Of a stretch of 64,000 nucleotides of DNA, positions 30,882 to 41,269 are shown in pieces. Both the position numbers and the translations under genes were made by a program. The stretch covers positions 179,591-243,590 of the forward strand of contig NZ_LMMJ01000001.1 of the NCBI RefSeq assembly GCF_001422205.1. Reading direction: 5' to 3'. The stretch is from Curtobacterium sp. Leaf261. GTDB lineage: Bacteria; Actinomycetota; Actinomycetes; Actinomycetales; Microbacteriaceae. Each line of letters starts with the position of its first letter. The stretch's first letter is position 1. Below the pieces are notes generated by a model. The model searched no databases. It was given only the letters and a program-made list of their open reading frames with translations, and had not been told where the DNA came from.

Positions 30882-31826
30882 TCAGCCGGCGACGGCGGCA
30901 CTCAACTGACGGACGCCGTGCTCGACGACGTCTCCGAAGAGCGTGTCGGGGTCGAGTCTACGGAGTTCCTCGGAGAGGCAGTCGCGCAGGTTCCGGCGTG
31001 GCAAGGACAGGTCGTGGGTCGGCTGTCCGGGCTGCGAAAGCGTCGCCACGTCGACGAGGGGACGCTCGAGGACGATCGGCCCGGACTCCCGGATCATGGT
31101 GACGCCGTGGATGCCGCTCGAGCCGGTCGCACGGGGTGATGTGACCTGCGTCACCGGGACCTGCAGCTGCAGCTGCAGCCAGGCGGCGAGGAGGAGCGTC
31201 GACGGCGAGTCGCTCGCCCCCGAGACCTCCACCGCGGTCACGGGCTCGTACGGTGGCTGGTCGAGGACGGCGGCGAGCTGGTTGCGCCAGAGGGTGAGGC
31301 GCGTCCAGGCGAAGTCCGTGTCGCCCGGTCGGTACGACGCGCCGAGGGCCTCGATCGCGTGGCGTGGGCTCTTCTGGTTCGCAGCGTCGGTGATCCGGCG
31401 CTGGGCGATGCGCCCGAGCGCGGACTCCGACGGGGTCTCGGGTGCGATCTCCGGCCACCAGGCCACGACCGGCGCGTCGGGCAGGAGCAGTCCGGTGACG
31501 AGACCCTCCTCGTCCGTCGCGGTCTCGCCGTAGGCGCGGAGCACGATGACCTCGCTGGCACCCGCGTCGCTGCCGACGCGGATCTGCGCGTCGAGGCGGC
31601 CGGGCGACATGGTGTCGCCCGAGTTCCTCGACACGATGATGACCCGCATCGGGTGCTCGCGGGAGGCCTCGTTGGCCGCCTCGATCGCCTCTTCCTCGTG
31701 GCCGAGGGAGGTGGCGACGACCAGGGTCAGCACGCGACCGAGTGCGACGGCGCCGCCCTCCTCGCGGATGCGGACGAGTGACTTCTGGATCTTCGAGACC
31801 GTGGTGTTCGGCAGATCGATCCTCAT
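30882..31826 (-). CDS. opcA: Glucose-6-phosphate dehydrogenase assembly protein OpcA
   Basis: A 314-residue protein needed in Actinobacteria and cyanobacteria for assembly or activation of glucose-6-phosphate dehydrogenase. Visible conserved segments include RVLTLVV, the LLPDAPVVAWWPE region (about 128-140) and DFAWTRLTLWRNQL (about 180-193). The start codon overlaps the zwf stop (ATGA), which fits a partner expressed with its enzyme. No catalytic motif is expected. Confidence 0.92.
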   Translation of the reverse strand: MRIDLPNTTVSKIQKSLVRIREEGGAVALGRVLTLVVATSLGHEEEAIEAANEASREHPMRVIIVSRNSGDTMSPGRLDAQIRVGSDAGASEVIVLRAYGETATDEEGLVTGLLLPDAPVVAWWPEIAPETPSESALGRIAQRRITDAANQKSPRHAIEALGASYRPGDTDFAWTRLTLWRNQLAAVLDQPPYEPVTAVEVSGASDSPSTLLLAAWLQLQLQVPVTQVTSPRATGSSGIHGVTMIRESGPIVLERPLVDVATLSQPGQPTHDLSLPRRNLRDCLSEELRRLDPDTLFGDVVEHGVRQLSAAVAG

Positions 31827-33364
31827 GGACGCCTCCAGGTACGGCCGTCACGGGCGAGGAGGTCGTCGGCGGACGCCGGGCCCCACGTGCCGGGACGGTA
31901 CTGCTCGGGTTGGCCCTGGCCGGCCCAGAACTCCTCGATCGGGTCGAGGATCTTCCAGGACAGTTCGACCTCCTGGTGCCGGGGGAAGAGCGGCGGGTCA
32001 CCGAGGAGGACGTCGAGGATGAGTCGCTCGTACGCCTCGGGGCTCGCCTCGGTGAACGCGTGGCCATAGCCGAAGTCCATGGTCACGTCGCGCACCTGGG
32101 TGCCGACGCCGGGGACCTTCGAGCCGAAGCGGAGGGTCACGCCCTCGTCGGGCTGGACGCGGATGACGAGTGCGTTCTGCCCGAGCGGTGCCCGCTCGCC
32201 GATCCCGAAGATCTCCTCCGGCACCCGCTTGAAGACGATCGCGATCTCCGTGACACGACGACCGAGCCGCTTGCCGGCACGGAGGTAGAAGGGAACACCG
32301 GCCCAGCGACGGGTGGCGATGCCGAGCTTGATGGCCGCGAACGTCTCGGTAGTGGACTCCGGGTTCATCCCGGCTTCCTCGAGGAACCCGAGCACCTTCT
32401 CGCCACCCTGCCAGCCACCGGCGTACTGCCCGCGGCTCGTGCCGGTCGTCAGGTCGTCCGGGAGCCGGACCGCCGAGAGCACCTTCTCCTTCTCGGCGCG
32501 GAGGTCACCGGCCTTGAAGGACACCGGCTCCTCCATCGCGGTGAGGGCGAGGAGCTGCAGCAGGTGGTTCTGGATGACGTCGCGTGCCGCACCGATGCCG
32601 TCGTAGTACGCGGCACGCCCGGCGACACCGATGTCCTCGGCCATCGTGATCTGCACGTGGTCGACGTAGTTCGAGTTCCAGAGCGGCTCGTACATCTGGT
32701 TCGCGAACCGGAGCGTCAGGAGGTTCTGGACGGTCTCCTTGCCGAGGTAATGGTCGATCCGGAAGACGTCGTCGGGTGCGAAGACGGACTCGACGATCGC
32801 GTTGAGTTCGCGCGCTGACGTCAGGTCCGAGCCGAACGGCTTCTCGATGACGACTCGGCTCCATGCACCGTCAGGCTTCTCGGTGAGCCCCGACACCCTG
32901 AGCTGCTCGGTCACGACCGGGAATGCCTTCGGCGGGATCGAGAGGTAGAACGCGTGGTTGCCCATCGTCCCCCGCTCGGCGTCGAGCTGGTCGACCGTCT
33001 CCTTGAGCTGGCGGAACGCCTCGGGGTCGTCGAAGGACCCCTGCACGAACCGGATGCCCTGCTCGAGCTGACGCCAGACGTCCTCGTCGAACGGGGTGCG
33101 GGAGTGCTCCTTGACCGCGTCGTGCACGACCTGGGAGAAGTCCTGGTCCTCCCAGTCGCGCCGGGCGAACCCGACCAGCGCGAACCCCGGGGGCAGGAGC
33201 CCCCGGTTCGCCAGGTCGTAGACCGCCGGCATCAGCTTCTTGCGGGAGAGGTCACCCGTCACCCCGAAGATGATGAGCGCGCTCGGACCCGCGATGCGGT
33301 TCAGGCGTCGGTCGGACGGCAGCCGGAGCGGGTTGTGTTCCGGGGTGATCTGCACCGGTGACAT
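31823..33364 (-). CDS. zwf: Glucose-6-phosphate 1-dehydrogenase
   Basis: A 513-residue enzyme catalysing the first step of the oxidative pentose phosphate pathway. The coenzyme motif GVTGDLSRKKLMPA is at about residues 34-47 and the substrate-binding/catalytic RIDHYLGKE at about 201-209. Length is normal. It lies 23 nt after pgi and overlaps opcA. The ATG is preceded by GGAGGACATCGACCC, a strong Shine-Dalgarno. Confidence 0.97.
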   Translation of the reverse strand: MSPVQITPEHNPLRLPSDRRLNRIAGPSALIIFGVTGDLSRKKLMPAVYDLANRGLLPPGFALVGFARRDWEDQDFSQVVHDAVKEHSRTPFDEDVWRQLEQGIRFVQGSFDDPEAFRQLKETVDQLDAERGTMGNHAFYLSIPPKAFPVVTEQLRVSGLTEKPDGAWSRVVIEKPFGSDLTSARELNAIVESVFAPDDVFRIDHYLGKETVQNLLTLRFANQMYEPLWNSNYVDHVQITMAEDIGVAGRAAYYDGIGAARDVIQNHLLQLLALTAMEEPVSFKAGDLRAEKEKVLSAVRLPDDLTTGTSRGQYAGGWQGGEKVLGFLEEAGMNPESTTETFAAIKLGIATRRWAGVPFYLRAGKRLGRRVTEIAIVFKRVPEEIFGIGERAPLGQNALVIRVQPDEGVTLRFGSKVPGVGTQVRDVTMDFGYGHAFTEASPEAYERLILDVLLGDPPLFPRHQEVELSWKILDPIEEFWAGQGQPEQYRPGTWGPASADDLLARDGRTWRRP

Positions 33365-33387
33365 GGGTCGATGTCCTCCTTCGGTGT

Positions 33388-34986
33388 CTAGGACCGCAGC
33401 GCGCCGGCGATCGCCAGCGTGGCGGCCCCGACATCGGAGACGGTCAGGGTGAGGACCGGACGGCCGTGGTCCGCGAGCACGCCCGCGTCACCGGCGGCCT
33501 GCGCCCGGATGAGCTGCCCGAAGGTGAACGGCCGGCCGGGGATCTCGAGGTCCGCGGAGTCGGACGCGACGATCTGCAGGAACACGCCGCTCGCGGGACC
33601 ACCCTTGTGGTACTGCCCGGTCGAGTGCAGGAACCGCGGGCCGAACCCGAAGGTCACCGGTCGTCCGGTCCGAGCGGCGACGAGGTCGCGGAGTCCGGGG
33701 ATGCCCGTCGGTGCCCCGCGGTCGACGTAGGCCTGGATCGCGACGTAGCCGTCCGGGCCGACGTGGTCGAGGAGTCCGGAGAGCGCCTCGGTGAGGGTCG
33801 TCCCGGTGGTGACGTCACCGGTCGCGTGCACCGCGATGCCGTCCTGCTCGAACGCCGCGGCCACGGGGGCCGGTGTCGCCTCGAGCAGGGCACGTGCGGC
33901 GACCTTCGCGGCCTCGACGTCCGGCTGGTCGAACGGGTTGATGCCGAGCAACCGCCCGGCGACCACCACCGCGTACTCCCAGACCATGATCTGGCCGCCG
34001 AGCGATCCGGAGATCTCCACCTCGCCGTCGACGACCTCACGCTCGTCCTCGCGGGATCCGACCAGTCGGATCACCTGCACGTCGTGCAGGTCCGCGGTGA
34101 GCTCGGGGGAGTCGACGTCGAGCACCACGGGCAGCAGCCCGCGGCCGAGCTTGCCGGTCGATTCCGCGATCAGCTGCTCGATCCAGTCGCCGAAGCCGCG
34201 GATGTGGGTCCCGTCGGCGACGATCGCGATCTTGTCGCGCAGGGGCTCCGTGCCTCCGAGGACGGCACCGAGCACGAGGCCGGGGTTCTCGTCCGAATCG
34301 GTCGCGAGGAGGGGCGAGATCGCCTCCGCCTCGTCGAGCAGCTCGGCGATGTCCGCTCCGGCGAGCCCCGACGGCACGAGGCCGAACGCGGTCAGCGCGG
34401 AGTACCGACCGCCGACGGTCGGGTCGGCGAGGAACACCGTGTAGCCGGCGTCGCGGGCGGTCTGCTCGAGCGCCGATCCCGGGTCCGTGACGACGACGAT
34501 CCGCTCGGCGGGGTCGATGCCGGCGGCACGGAAGGCCGCCTCGTACACCCGGCGCTGGCTGTCGGTCTCGAGTGTCGAGCCGGACTTGGAGGAGACGACG
34601 AGCACCGTCCGGTCGAGCTCGGCACCGACGGCCGCGGCGACCTGGGCCGGGTCGGTGGAGTCGAGGACGACGAGGTCCACCCCGTAGGTGCCAGCGATGA
34701 CCTCGGGGGCGAGCGAGGAACCGCCCATGCCCGCGAGCACCACGTGGTCGACCCCGCGATGGCGCAGGTGCTTCCGGAGCTTCGTGATCTCGGCCACGAG
34801 CGGGCGTGAGGTCGCGACGGCCTCGACCCACCCGAGCCGCACCGCCGCCTCGGACTCAGCGGCAGGACCCCAGAGGTCGGGTTCCTGCGCGGTGATGCCC
34901 GAGGCGACGTAGTCGGAGACGAGCTGCGGGACGACGGAGTCGACCGCGACGGCTGCGTCGCCCGACGCTGCGATGGAGACCGTCAC
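33388..34986 (-). CDS. pgi: Glucose-6-phosphate isomerase
   Basis: A 532-residue sugar isomerase linking glucose 6-phosphate and fructose 6-phosphate. The SIS-fold segments [12 protein letters not shown] (about 85-96) and [11 protein letters not shown] (about 132-142) bind the phosphate. It is of the divergent actinobacterial type that often adjoins or fuses with transaldolase; here the GTG start overlaps the tal stop (GTGA), so the two proteins are separate but translationally coupled. An upstream extension of the frame lies within tal and is not used. Confidence 0.92.
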   Translation of the reverse strand: MTVSIAASGDAAVAVDSVVPQLVSDYVASGITAQEPDLWGPAAESEAAVRLGWVEAVATSRPLVAEITKLRKHLRHRGVDHVVLAGMGGSSLAPEVIAGTYGVDLVVLDSTDPAQVAAAVGAELDRTVLVVSSKSGSTLETDSQRRVYEAAFRAAGIDPAERIVVVTDPGSALEQTARDAGYTVFLADPTVGGRYSALTAFGLVPSGLAGADIAELLDEAEAISPLLATDSDENPGLVLGAVLGGTEPLRDKIAIVADGTHIRGFGDWIEQLIAESTGKLGRGLLPVVLDVDSPELTADLHDVQVIRLVGSREDEREVVDGEVEISGSLGGQIMVWEYAVVVAGRLLGINPFDQPDVEAAKVAARALLEATPAPVAAAFEQDGIAVHATGDVTTGTTLTEALSGLLDHVGPDGYVAIQAYVDRGAPTGIPGLRDLVAARTGRPVTFGFGPRFLHSTGQYHKGGPASGVFLQIVASDSADLEIPGRPFTFGQLIRAQAAGDAGVLADHGRPVLTLTVSDVGAATLAIAGALRS

Positions 34987-36107
34987 TTGGCGGCGTCCCC
35001 GCCTTCGAGTGCGTTCTTGACGGTGTCGACGAGCTCGCCCCACGAGACGTTGAACTTGTCCACGCCCTCCTTCTCGAGGAGCGCCACGACGTCGTCGTAG
35101 TCGATGCCGACGGCCGCGAGCTGGTCCATGACCTGGTTCGCCGCGTCGTACTCGCCCGTGATCGTGTCACCCTCGACCACGCCGTGGTCGAACGTGGCCT
35201 CGAGCGTCTTGCCGGGCATGGTGTTCACCACGCCGGCGGCGACGAGGCCGGTCACGTAGAGGGTGTCGGGCAGCGACGGGTCCTTGACACCGGTCGACGC
35301 CCAGAGCGGACGCTGCGGGTTGGCGCCGGCGGCCTCGAGTCCCTTGGCGCGCTCGGACGCGAACGCCTGCTCGTAGACCTGGTACGCGAGCTGAGCGTTG
35401 GCGACGCCGGCCTTGGACTTCAGGGCCTTCGCCTCGTCGGTGCCGACGGCGTCGAGACGCTTGTCGATCTCGGAGTCGACGCGCGAGACGAAGAACGAGG
35501 CGACGGAGTGGATCTTCGAGAGGTCGTGCCCTGCGGCCTTGGCCTTCTCGAGACCGCCGAGGTAGGCGTCGATGACGGCGCGGTACCGCTCGAGGCTGAA
35601 GATCAGGGTGACGTTGACGCTGATGCCCGCGCCGATGACCTCGGTGATCGCCTCGAGGCCCTCGAGCGTCGCCGGGATCTTGATGAGGACGTTCTCGCGA
35701 CCGACCTTGCCGTGCAGGAACTTCGCCTGCTCGATGGTCTTGGCGGTCTCGTGTGCGAGTCCGGGCTCGACCTCGATCGAGACGCGGCCGTCGAAGCCGT
35801 TCGTGGCGTCGTAGATGTCCTTGAACTTGTCCGACGCGTTCGCGACGTCCTGCGTGGTGATCTCGAAGATCGCGTCGGTGACGGGCGTGCCGGCGGCCCC
35901 GAGCTCGCGCACCTGGTCGTTGTAGCGCTCACCGTTGGCGAGTGCCGAGGCGAAGATCGTGGGGTTGGTGGTGACACCGACGACGTTGCGGTCGGCGATG
36001 AGGCCGTCGAGACGACCGGTCTCGAGGAGCTCACGCGAGAGGTCGTCGAGCCAGATGCTGACGCCTGCGGCGGAGAGTGCTGCGGTGGGGGTGGTGGTGT
36101 CGCTCAT
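34983..36107 (-). CDS. tal: Transaldolase
   Basis: A 374-residue transaldolase of the long actinobacterial type, acting in the non-oxidative pentose phosphate pathway. The Schiff-base lysine is in [11 protein letters not shown] (about residue 141), preceded by VSIEVEP. The start is placed at ATG 36107 because AGAAG lies upstream and the conserved N-terminus [26 protein letters not shown] begins there. Two strong hairpins separate it from tkt, so it may have reduced or independent transcription relative to tkt. Confidence 0.95.
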   Translation of the reverse strand: MSDTTTPTAALSAAGVSIWLDDLSRELLETGRLDGLIADRNVVGVTTNPTIFASALANGERYNDQVRELGAAGTPVTDAIFEITTQDVANASDKFKDIYDATNGFDGRVSIEVEPGLAHETAKTIEQAKFLHGKVGRENVLIKIPATLEGLEAITEVIGAGISVNVTLIFSLERYRAVIDAYLGGLEKAKAAGHDLSKIHSVASFFVSRVDSEIDKRLDAVGTDEAKALKSKAGVANAQLAYQVYEQAFASERAKGLEAAGANPQRPLWASTGVKDPSLPDTLYVTGLVAAGVVNTMPGKTLEATFDHGVVEGDTITGEYDAANQVMDQLAAVGIDYDDVVALLEKEGVDKFNVSWGELVDTVKNALEGGDAAK

Positions 36108-36156
36108 GTCGACTTCTTCTCTCTGTTCCGTGGCCCTGTGGGCCACACGTTCTGTG

Positions 36157-36198
36157 GGACGGGAGGCGCGGGGCGGGGCCGCACCGCGCCTCCCGTCC
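36157..36198. repeat. Dispersed repeat hairpin, paired CGGGAGG variant
   Basis: Perfect 15-bp arms (36157-36171 and 36184-36198) around GGACGGGAGGCGCGG. It lies between tkt and tal on the coding side, where it could terminate or attenuate tkt transcription. Confidence 0.85.
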
Positions 36199-36224
36199 GT
36201 TTCCGGTTGCGTCCGGAACGAGCG

Positions 36225-36253
36225 GGGCCGGGTCCGTGGGACGGACCCGGCCC
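36225..36253 (-). terminator. Strong hairpin directly after tkt
   Basis: Perfect 13-bp arms GGGCCGGGTCCGT (36225-36237) and complement (36241-36253) with a 3-nt loop, 7 nt downstream of the tkt stop on the minus strand. No clear U tract. Probable terminator or attenuator before tal. Confidence 0.75.
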
Positions 36254-36259
36254 GGTGGC

Positions 36260-38359
36260 TCAGGAGGCTGCTGCGATCGTCTCCTTGGCAGCGGCGACGA
36301 CGTGGGCGGTCGTCATGCCGAACTCCTCGTAGAGCGTCTGGTAGTCGGCCGATGCACCGAAGTGCTCGATCGAGACGCTGCGGCCGGCGTCGCCGACGAT
36401 GTCACGCCAGCTCATGCCGATCCCGGCCTCGACCGAGACTCGGGCCTTGATCGACGACGGCAGCACGCTCTCGCGGTAGGACTCCGGCTGCTCGAAGAAC
36501 CACTCGAGACTCGGCGCGCTGACGACGCGGGCGTTGACGCCCTCGCCCTTCAGCTGCTCGCGGGCGTCGACGGCGATCTGCACCTCGGAGCCGGTCGCGA
36601 CGAGGATCACGTCGGGCGTGCCGTTCGGTGCCTCGGCCAGGACGTAGGCGCCCTTGGCGGTGTTCTTCGCCGAGGCGAAGACCTCGCCGGACGCGTCACC
36701 GTCGCCACGCTCGAACACCGGGAGGTTCTGGCGGCTGAGCGCCAGACCCGCGGGGCGGTCGGTGTGGCCGAGGATCGTGTGCCAGGCGTACGCGACCTCG
36801 TTGGCGTCCGCGGGGCGGACGACGTCGAGTCCCGGGATGGCCCGGAGTGCGGTGAGCTGCTCGACCGGCTGGTGGGTCGGGCCGTCCTCGCCGAGTGCGA
36901 CGGAGTCGTGCGTCCAGACGTAGGTCGTGGGGACCTTCATCAGCGCGGCGAGACGCACCGGGGGGCGCATGTAGTCGCTGAAGATGAGGAAGGTGCCACC
37001 GAAGGGGCGGGTGTTCCCGTGCAGGACGATCCCGTTCAGGATCGAGCCCATCGCGTGCTCGCGGATGCCGAAGTGGAGCACGCGGCCGGTGTTCGGGTCG
37101 CCCTTCCACATCTTCGTCGAGAACTTCGCCGGGACGAACGACGCGGCGTCCTCGATGGTGGTGTTGTTCGACTCGGCGAGGTCCGCAGACCCGCCCCAGA
37201 ACTCGGGCATGACGCCGGCGATCGCGTTGATGACCTTGCCGGAGGCGGCGCGGGTCGAGATCTCCTTGTCGGTGCCGAACACGGGGAGTGCGGCCTCGAG
37301 CCCCTCGGGGAGCTCCTTGGCCTGCATGCGGTCGAACAGCGCCTTCTTCTCCGGGTTGGCCGCGGCCCACGCGTCGAAGGTCGTCTGCCACTCGGCGTGC
37401 TGTGCCTGGCCCTTGGCGACGGCACCACGGGTGTGCTCGAGGACCTCGGGGGCGACGTCGAAGGACTTCTCCGGGTCGAAGCCCAGGACCTTCTTGAGGC
37501 CGGTGATCTCCTCTGTGCCGAGCGCGGAACCGTGGATCTTGCCGGTGTTCTGCTTGGTGGGGGACGGCCAGCCGATGATCGTCTTGAGCACGATGAGCGA
37601 CGGCTTGGTCGTCTCGGCCTTCGCCTCGTCGATCGCGGCGTTCAGCGCCTCGACGTCCTCGGAGTACTCGCCGGTCTTCTTCCAGTCGACCTCGAGCGTC
37701 TGCCAGCCGAGTGCTCGGTAGCGCGCGGCGACGTCCTCGGTGAAGGCGATGTCGGTGTCGTCCTCGATCGAGATCTGGTTCGAGTCGTAGAAGACGATCA
37801 GGCTGCCGAGCTCCTGGTGGCCCGCGAGCGACGCCGCCTCGTTGGTCACGCCCTCCTGGTTGTCACCGTCGCCGGTGACCACGTAGGTGTAGTGGTCGAA
37901 CGGGCTCTGACCGGGCGCTGCCTCGGGGTCGAAGAGGCCGCGCTCGAAGCGCTGCGCGTACGCGAAGCCGACGGACGAGGCGAGACCCTGACCGAGCGGA
38001 CCCGTGGTGATCTCGACGCCGTCGGTGTGGCCGTACTCGGGGTGACCCGGCGTCTTCGAGCCCCACTTGCGGAGGTGCTCGAGGTCGTCGAGCTCGAGGC
38101 CGTAGCCACCCAGGTAGAACTGGACGTACTGCAGGATCGAGGCGTGCCCGGCGGAGAGGATGAAGCGGTCGCGGCCGATCCAGGTGCTGTCACTCGGGTC
38201 GCGACGCATCACCTTCTGGAACAGGAGGTACGCGAGCGGGGCGAGACTCATCGCGGTGCCCGGGTGGCCGTTGCCCGCCTTCTCGACGGCGTCGGCTGCG
38301 AGCACTCGAGCCGTGTCGACGGCCTTCTTGTCGATGGAATCCCATGCGAATTCTGCCAC
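36260..38359 (-). CDS. tkt: Transketolase
   Basis: A 699-residue thiamine-diphosphate enzyme moving two-carbon units between sugar phosphates. Visible family segments are [16 protein letters not shown] (about 25-40), [13 protein letters not shown], the cofactor-binding [13 protein letters not shown] ... N stretch (about 152-185) and the catalytic Glu region [11 protein letters not shown] (about 420). The GTG start is chosen because the conserved N-terminus begins there and AAGAAGGG lies upstream; the frame extends 51 codons further but that part is not conserved. It is the first gene of the minus-strand pentose phosphate group and is divergent from ctaB. Confidence 0.96.
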   Translation of the reverse strand: MAEFAWDSIDKKAVDTARVLAADAVEKAGNGHPGTAMSLAPLAYLLFQKVMRRDPSDSTWIGRDRFILSAGHASILQYVQFYLGGYGLELDDLEHLRKWGSKTPGHPEYGHTDGVEITTGPLGQGLASSVGFAYAQRFERGLFDPEAAPGQSPFDHYTYVVTGDGDNQEGVTNEAASLAGHQELGSLIVFYDSNQISIEDDTDIAFTEDVAARYRALGWQTLEVDWKKTGEYSEDVEALNAAIDEAKAETTKPSLIVLKTIIGWPSPTKQNTGKIHGSALGTEEITGLKKVLGFDPEKSFDVAPEVLEHTRGAVAKGQAQHAEWQTTFDAWAAANPEKKALFDRMQAKELPEGLEAALPVFGTDKEISTRAASGKVINAIAGVMPEFWGGSADLAESNNTTIEDAASFVPAKFSTKMWKGDPNTGRVLHFGIREHAMGSILNGIVLHGNTRPFGGTFLIFSDYMRPPVRLAALMKVPTTYVWTHDSVALGEDGPTHQPVEQLTALRAIPGLDVVRPADANEVAYAWHTILGHTDRPAGLALSRQNLPVFERGDGDASGEVFASAKNTAKGAYVLAEAPNGTPDVILVATGSEVQIAVDAREQLKGEGVNARVVSAPSLEWFFEQPESYRESVLPSSIKARVSVEAGIGMSWRDIVGDAGRSVSIEHFGASADYQTLYEEFGMTTAHVVAAAKETIAAAS

Positions 38360-38515
38360 TGGAATGATGACCCTTCTTGATGCGACATGTGCGAGGGCTC
38401 GTGCTCCCGCACGGACATGACACCCACCCGGGTCTCGTCGTGGTCGCTTGGACCCCGACGACTGCGGACTGCTTGCGGCCAACGTCTTCGGGGCACACTG
38501 CGGGCAGGCCACCCC

Positions 38516-38521
38516 AGCATA
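38516..38521 (-). promoter_or_regulatory. Candidate -10 of tkt
   Basis: TATGCT on the minus strand, about 157 nt before the tkt GTG. The -35 is unclear. Confidence 0.45.
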
Positions 38522-38661
38522 GTGAACCCTTGTTCAGTCGGTGCTCAGGAACGCATCCCGGGAGTGCCGGAAGCGCACGGGGGTCCCGGTCGACCGGGTC
38601 GCGGGGACCGGGGGCGGCGGCGTCCGGGCGGACGTGCGGCGACGCTGTCCGTGGCATCACG

Positions 38662-38667
38662 TAAACT
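38662..38667 (+). promoter_or_regulatory. Candidate -10 of ctaB
   Basis: TAAACT, a good hexamer in otherwise GC-rich DNA, about 150 nt before the ctaB TTG. The -35 is unclear. Confidence 0.45.
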
Positions 38668-38818
38668 GATCCCGTCCTCCGGACGTCCCGTCATCGCACG
38701 GACGTTCCGTCGCCGCACGGAACGGGTCACACCGACGAGTCCGCCGAGACGCCGCATGCGCTCCACCCTCACGCCCGACGACGCGCAACGGGGCGAGCAC
38801 TCGTAGACAGAGGTCCTC

Positions 38819-39754
38819 TTGCCGACAGCCGCCGCGACCCGGCCCGCTCCCGTCCGTCCCGCGCTCTCGGTGAAGCTGCGCGGGTACGTCGCGCTCACCA
38901 AGCCGCGGGTGATGGAGCTGCTCCTCGTCACGACCGCGCCGACGATGTTCCTCGCCGCACGCGGGGTCCCCGACCTCTGGCTCGTGCTCTGGACGCTGAT
39001 CGGTGGCGCGATGAGCGCCGGGTCTGCCGCAGCCTTCAACTGCTACATCGACCGCGACATGGACCGCGTGATGAAGCGGACGAGCAACCGGCCACTCGTC
39101 ACGGGCGTGCTCTCCGACCGCGAGGCGTGGTGGTTCTCCTGGGTCATCGGCGTCGCCTCGACGATCGAGCTCGGCCTGCTCGTGAACTGGCTCGCTGCGG
39201 CATTGAGCGTCGCCGCGATCCTGTTCTACGTGCTCGTCTACACGCTGTGGCTCAAGCGCAGGACGCCACAGAACATCGTCTGGGGAGGTGCCGCCGGCTG
39301 CATGCCCGTCCTCATCGGGTGGGCTGCGGTCACCGGCTCGCTGTCCTGGACGCCGGTCATCCTCTTCATGATCATCTTCCTCTGGACGCCGCCGCACTAC
39401 TGGCCGCTGTCCATGAAGTACCGGGCCGACTACGCCGCCGCGCAGGTGCCGATGCTCGCGGTCGTCCGAGGTCGGGCGGTGGTCGGCCTCCAGGTGATCC
39501 TGTACGCCTGGGCGGCGGTCGTCTGCTCGCTGCTCCTCGTCCCCGTGGCGCACATGGGGATCCTGTACACCGTGGTCGCGCTCGCATCGGGGGCGTGGTT
39601 CGTCATCGAGTCGCACCGCCTGTACTCGCGGGCGATCCAACACATGGAGCACGTGCAGCCGATGCGGGTGTTCCACAGCTCGATCACCTACTTGACGCTG
39701 CTGTTCATCGCCATCGGGATCGACCCGCTGCTCCCGCAGGTGTTCAGCTTCTAG
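38819..39754 (+). CDS. ctaB: Protoheme IX farnesyltransferase (heme O synthase)
   Basis: A 311-residue UbiA-type prenyltransferase with about nine membrane segments, converting heme B to heme O for cytochrome oxidase. The prenyl-diphosphate Asp-rich motif is [15 protein letters not shown] (about 61-75), and [17 protein letters not shown] (about 140-156) is the second conserved loop. TTG start with GAGG about 8 nt upstream. It is convergent with ctaA, the next enzyme in the pathway. Confidence 0.95.
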   Translation: MPTAAATRPAPVRPALSVKLRGYVALTKPRVMELLLVTTAPTMFLAARGVPDLWLVLWTLIGGAMSAGSAAAFNCYIDRDMDRVMKRTSNRPLVTGVLSDREAWWFSWVIGVASTIELGLLVNWLAAALSVAAILFYVLVYTLWLKRRTPQNIVWGGAAGCMPVLIGWAAVTGSLSWTPVILFMIIFLWTPPHYWPLSMKYRADYAAAQVPMLAVVRGRAVVGLQVILYAWAAVVCSLLLVPVAHMGILYTVVALASGAWFVIESHRLYSRAIQHMEHVQPMRVFHSSITYLTLLFIAIGIDPLLPQVFSF

Positions 39755-39800
39755 CCGTTTCCCGCGGTCGCATCCCGCCGCTCGGCGCACCCCAGGCGCA

Positions 39801-39932
39801 TGGAACACCGCCTTCCGCACGGAACACCGCCTTCTCGCGCGGTGCTTCGTGCAGAGGGCGGTATTTCGTGGGCGAGTCACGGGCTGGCGTCGTGAGACGG
39901 AGCCGACCCGTGCCTCCCAGCCGGACTGGAGG
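39801..39932. repeat. Repeat cluster between convergent ctaB and ctaA
   Basis: GGAACACCGCCTTC occurs twice (39802-39815 and 39821-39834) and an imperfect complement, GAGGGCGGTATTTC, lies at 39854-39867, so hairpins are possible. A dispersed-repeat copy follows at 39911-39932 (GCCTCCCAG then CCGGACTGGAGGC in inverted order). The whole 293-bp gap holds no supported gene. Confidence 0.6.
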
Positions 39933-40046
39933 CCCGAGAGTCGTCCGCCGCGCCACCCCCGCGAGCGGATGGCGGGGTCCGGCGCCCACCCCGGTGGCGC
40001 ACCGCTCGAGAGTCGGGCCGGGTCTCGCGTCAGGCGGCGTCCGGGA

Positions 40047-41015
40047 TCAGGCCGGCAGGCGCAGCTCGTCCGGTCCGGCGCTCTTCCGCGTGGAGAGCAC
40101 GGTCGCGGTCATCGCGCCGACGAGGAGGCCCGCGAGCACCATGTGCGTGCCGACCAGCCCGACCGGCAGACCCGTGCGCGCCTGGGTGAGGCCGACGGCG
40201 ATCTGCAGGAACTCGACGACGAGGAGCGCGAGGGCCCAGCGGCTCGAGAGCCGCAGGCGCACCGCTGCGACGACGAGCACCAGGGTGAGTGCGAACGTGG
40301 CGTAGGCGGGGTAGGAGTGCAGGTGCTCCATCACCACGGGCGCGAAGCCGGTGCGGTGCAAGCGCCCGCCGTCGACCGCCGCGTCGGCGCCGGCGTGCGG
40401 TCCCGACCCGGTCGTCAGGATGCCCATCACGACGGTGAGGCCCACCACGACGGCCGTCACGCGGACGATCGTGCGGTACCACGTCGGCACGAGCAGGGCG
40501 TTGGTGCGTGGGCCGTTCAGGCTCCGGTAGACGAGGGTGGTGGCGACGGCCACGAGGACCGAGGACACGACGAAGTGCAGTCCGACGACGTACGGGTTCA
40601 GGTTCGTCAGCACGCTCATGCCGCCGATCACGGCCTGCACCGGGATGCTCACACCCTGCGCGAACGCGAGCCAGAACAACTCCGGACGTGCCCGTCGCAT
40701 CCTGACGACGGCGAGGAACATCGCGATCGCGACGACGACGAGGACGAACGTCAGCAGTCGGTTGCCGAACTCGATGATGCCGTGGACGCCCATCTCCGGC
40801 GTCGTGGTGAGGGATCCGGCCGTGCACTCCGGCCAGGTCGGGCACCCGAGCCCGGACGCGGTGAGCCGGACGAGCCCGCCGGTGCCGATGAGCACGACCT
40901 CCACCACGAAGGACGCCCAGGCGAGGACGACCACGCGCTTGTCGACACGGCGGGGGAGCGCCCACCACGCGGCGGTGCGGGTCTCTGGGGCCGAGGGGAT
41001 GCCGACACGTGTCAC
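40047..41015 (-). CDS. ctaA: Heme A synthase
   Basis: A 322-residue membrane protein with about eight membrane segments; it oxidises heme O to heme A. Conserved features include GGLVRLTASGLGCPTWPEC (about 43-61), with the Cys pair seen in many family members, and His residues in HGIIEFGNRLL, GLHFVVS, MEHLHSYPAY and GTHMVLAG that bind heme. The GTG start begins the conserved N-terminus; the frame extends 77 codons further upstream but that part has no membrane or conserved character and overlaps the suf leader. Confidence 0.92.
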   Translation of the reverse strand: MTRVGIPSAPETRTAAWWALPRRVDKRVVVLAWASFVVEVVLIGTGGLVRLTASGLGCPTWPECTAGSLTTTPEMGVHGIIEFGNRLLTFVLVVVAIAMFLAVVRMRRARPELFWLAFAQGVSIPVQAVIGGMSVLTNLNPYVVGLHFVVSSVLVAVATTLVYRSLNGPRTNALLVPTWYRTIVRVTAVVVGLTVVMGILTTGSGPHAGADAAVDGGRLHRTGFAPVVMEHLHSYPAYATFALTLVLVVAAVRLRLSSRWALALLVVEFLQIAVGLTQARTGLPVGLVGTHMVLAGLLVGAMTATVLSTRKSAGPDELRLPA

Positions 41016-41054
41016 GGAGGTGGTGCCTTCCTGTTGTTCCCGGTGCTGAGCCTG

Positions 41055-41060
41055 TAGACT
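41055..41060 (+). promoter_or_regulatory. Candidate -10 of the suf operon
   Basis: TAGACT with TTGTTC 15 nt upstream (41034-41039). It would give sufB a leader of about 205 nt, which includes an imperfect hairpin around 41167-41191. No sufR gene or recognisable operator is seen in the 254-bp gap. Confidence 0.4.
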
Positions 41061-41269
41061 CTGGTGGTTCAGCAGGCGTTCGATTCTACGGTCCGGTCTG
41101 CTCCGAAACCGCCGTGATCGGCCGACGCAGCCCGATCGACCTGCCACCATGGAGACGTCGTCGCGAGCACCTTCCGGTACGGAATGGTGCCGGACGGCCA
41201 CCGGTTGCAGCAGGTGGGTGACTCCGGTCGCCCCCAGCACCGCCACACCGACAGAGATTGAGAGAGACC

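Larger units (their letters stand above)
38360..38818. other. 459-bp divergent intergenic region between tkt and ctaB
   Basis: No supported gene. It carries a probable minus-strand -10 for tkt (38516-38521) and a plus-strand -10 for ctaB (38662-38667), each giving a leader of about 150 nt. A stable hairpin CGTTCCGT/ACGGAACG with a 6-nt loop lies in the ctaB leader at 38703-38724. Open frames here (for example 38387-38806) lack conserved features. Confidence 0.7.

Noticed and set aside
38387..38806. A 139-codon open frame between tkt and ctaB
   Set aside because: The product is Arg/Pro/Thr-rich without conserved features, has no ribosome binding site, and spans the candidate promoters of both flanking genes.
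41016..41246. Extended N-terminus of CtaA (77 extra codons)
   Set aside because: The extra part is basic and non-conserved and overlaps the suf leader; the conserved membrane protein begins at the GTG at 41015.
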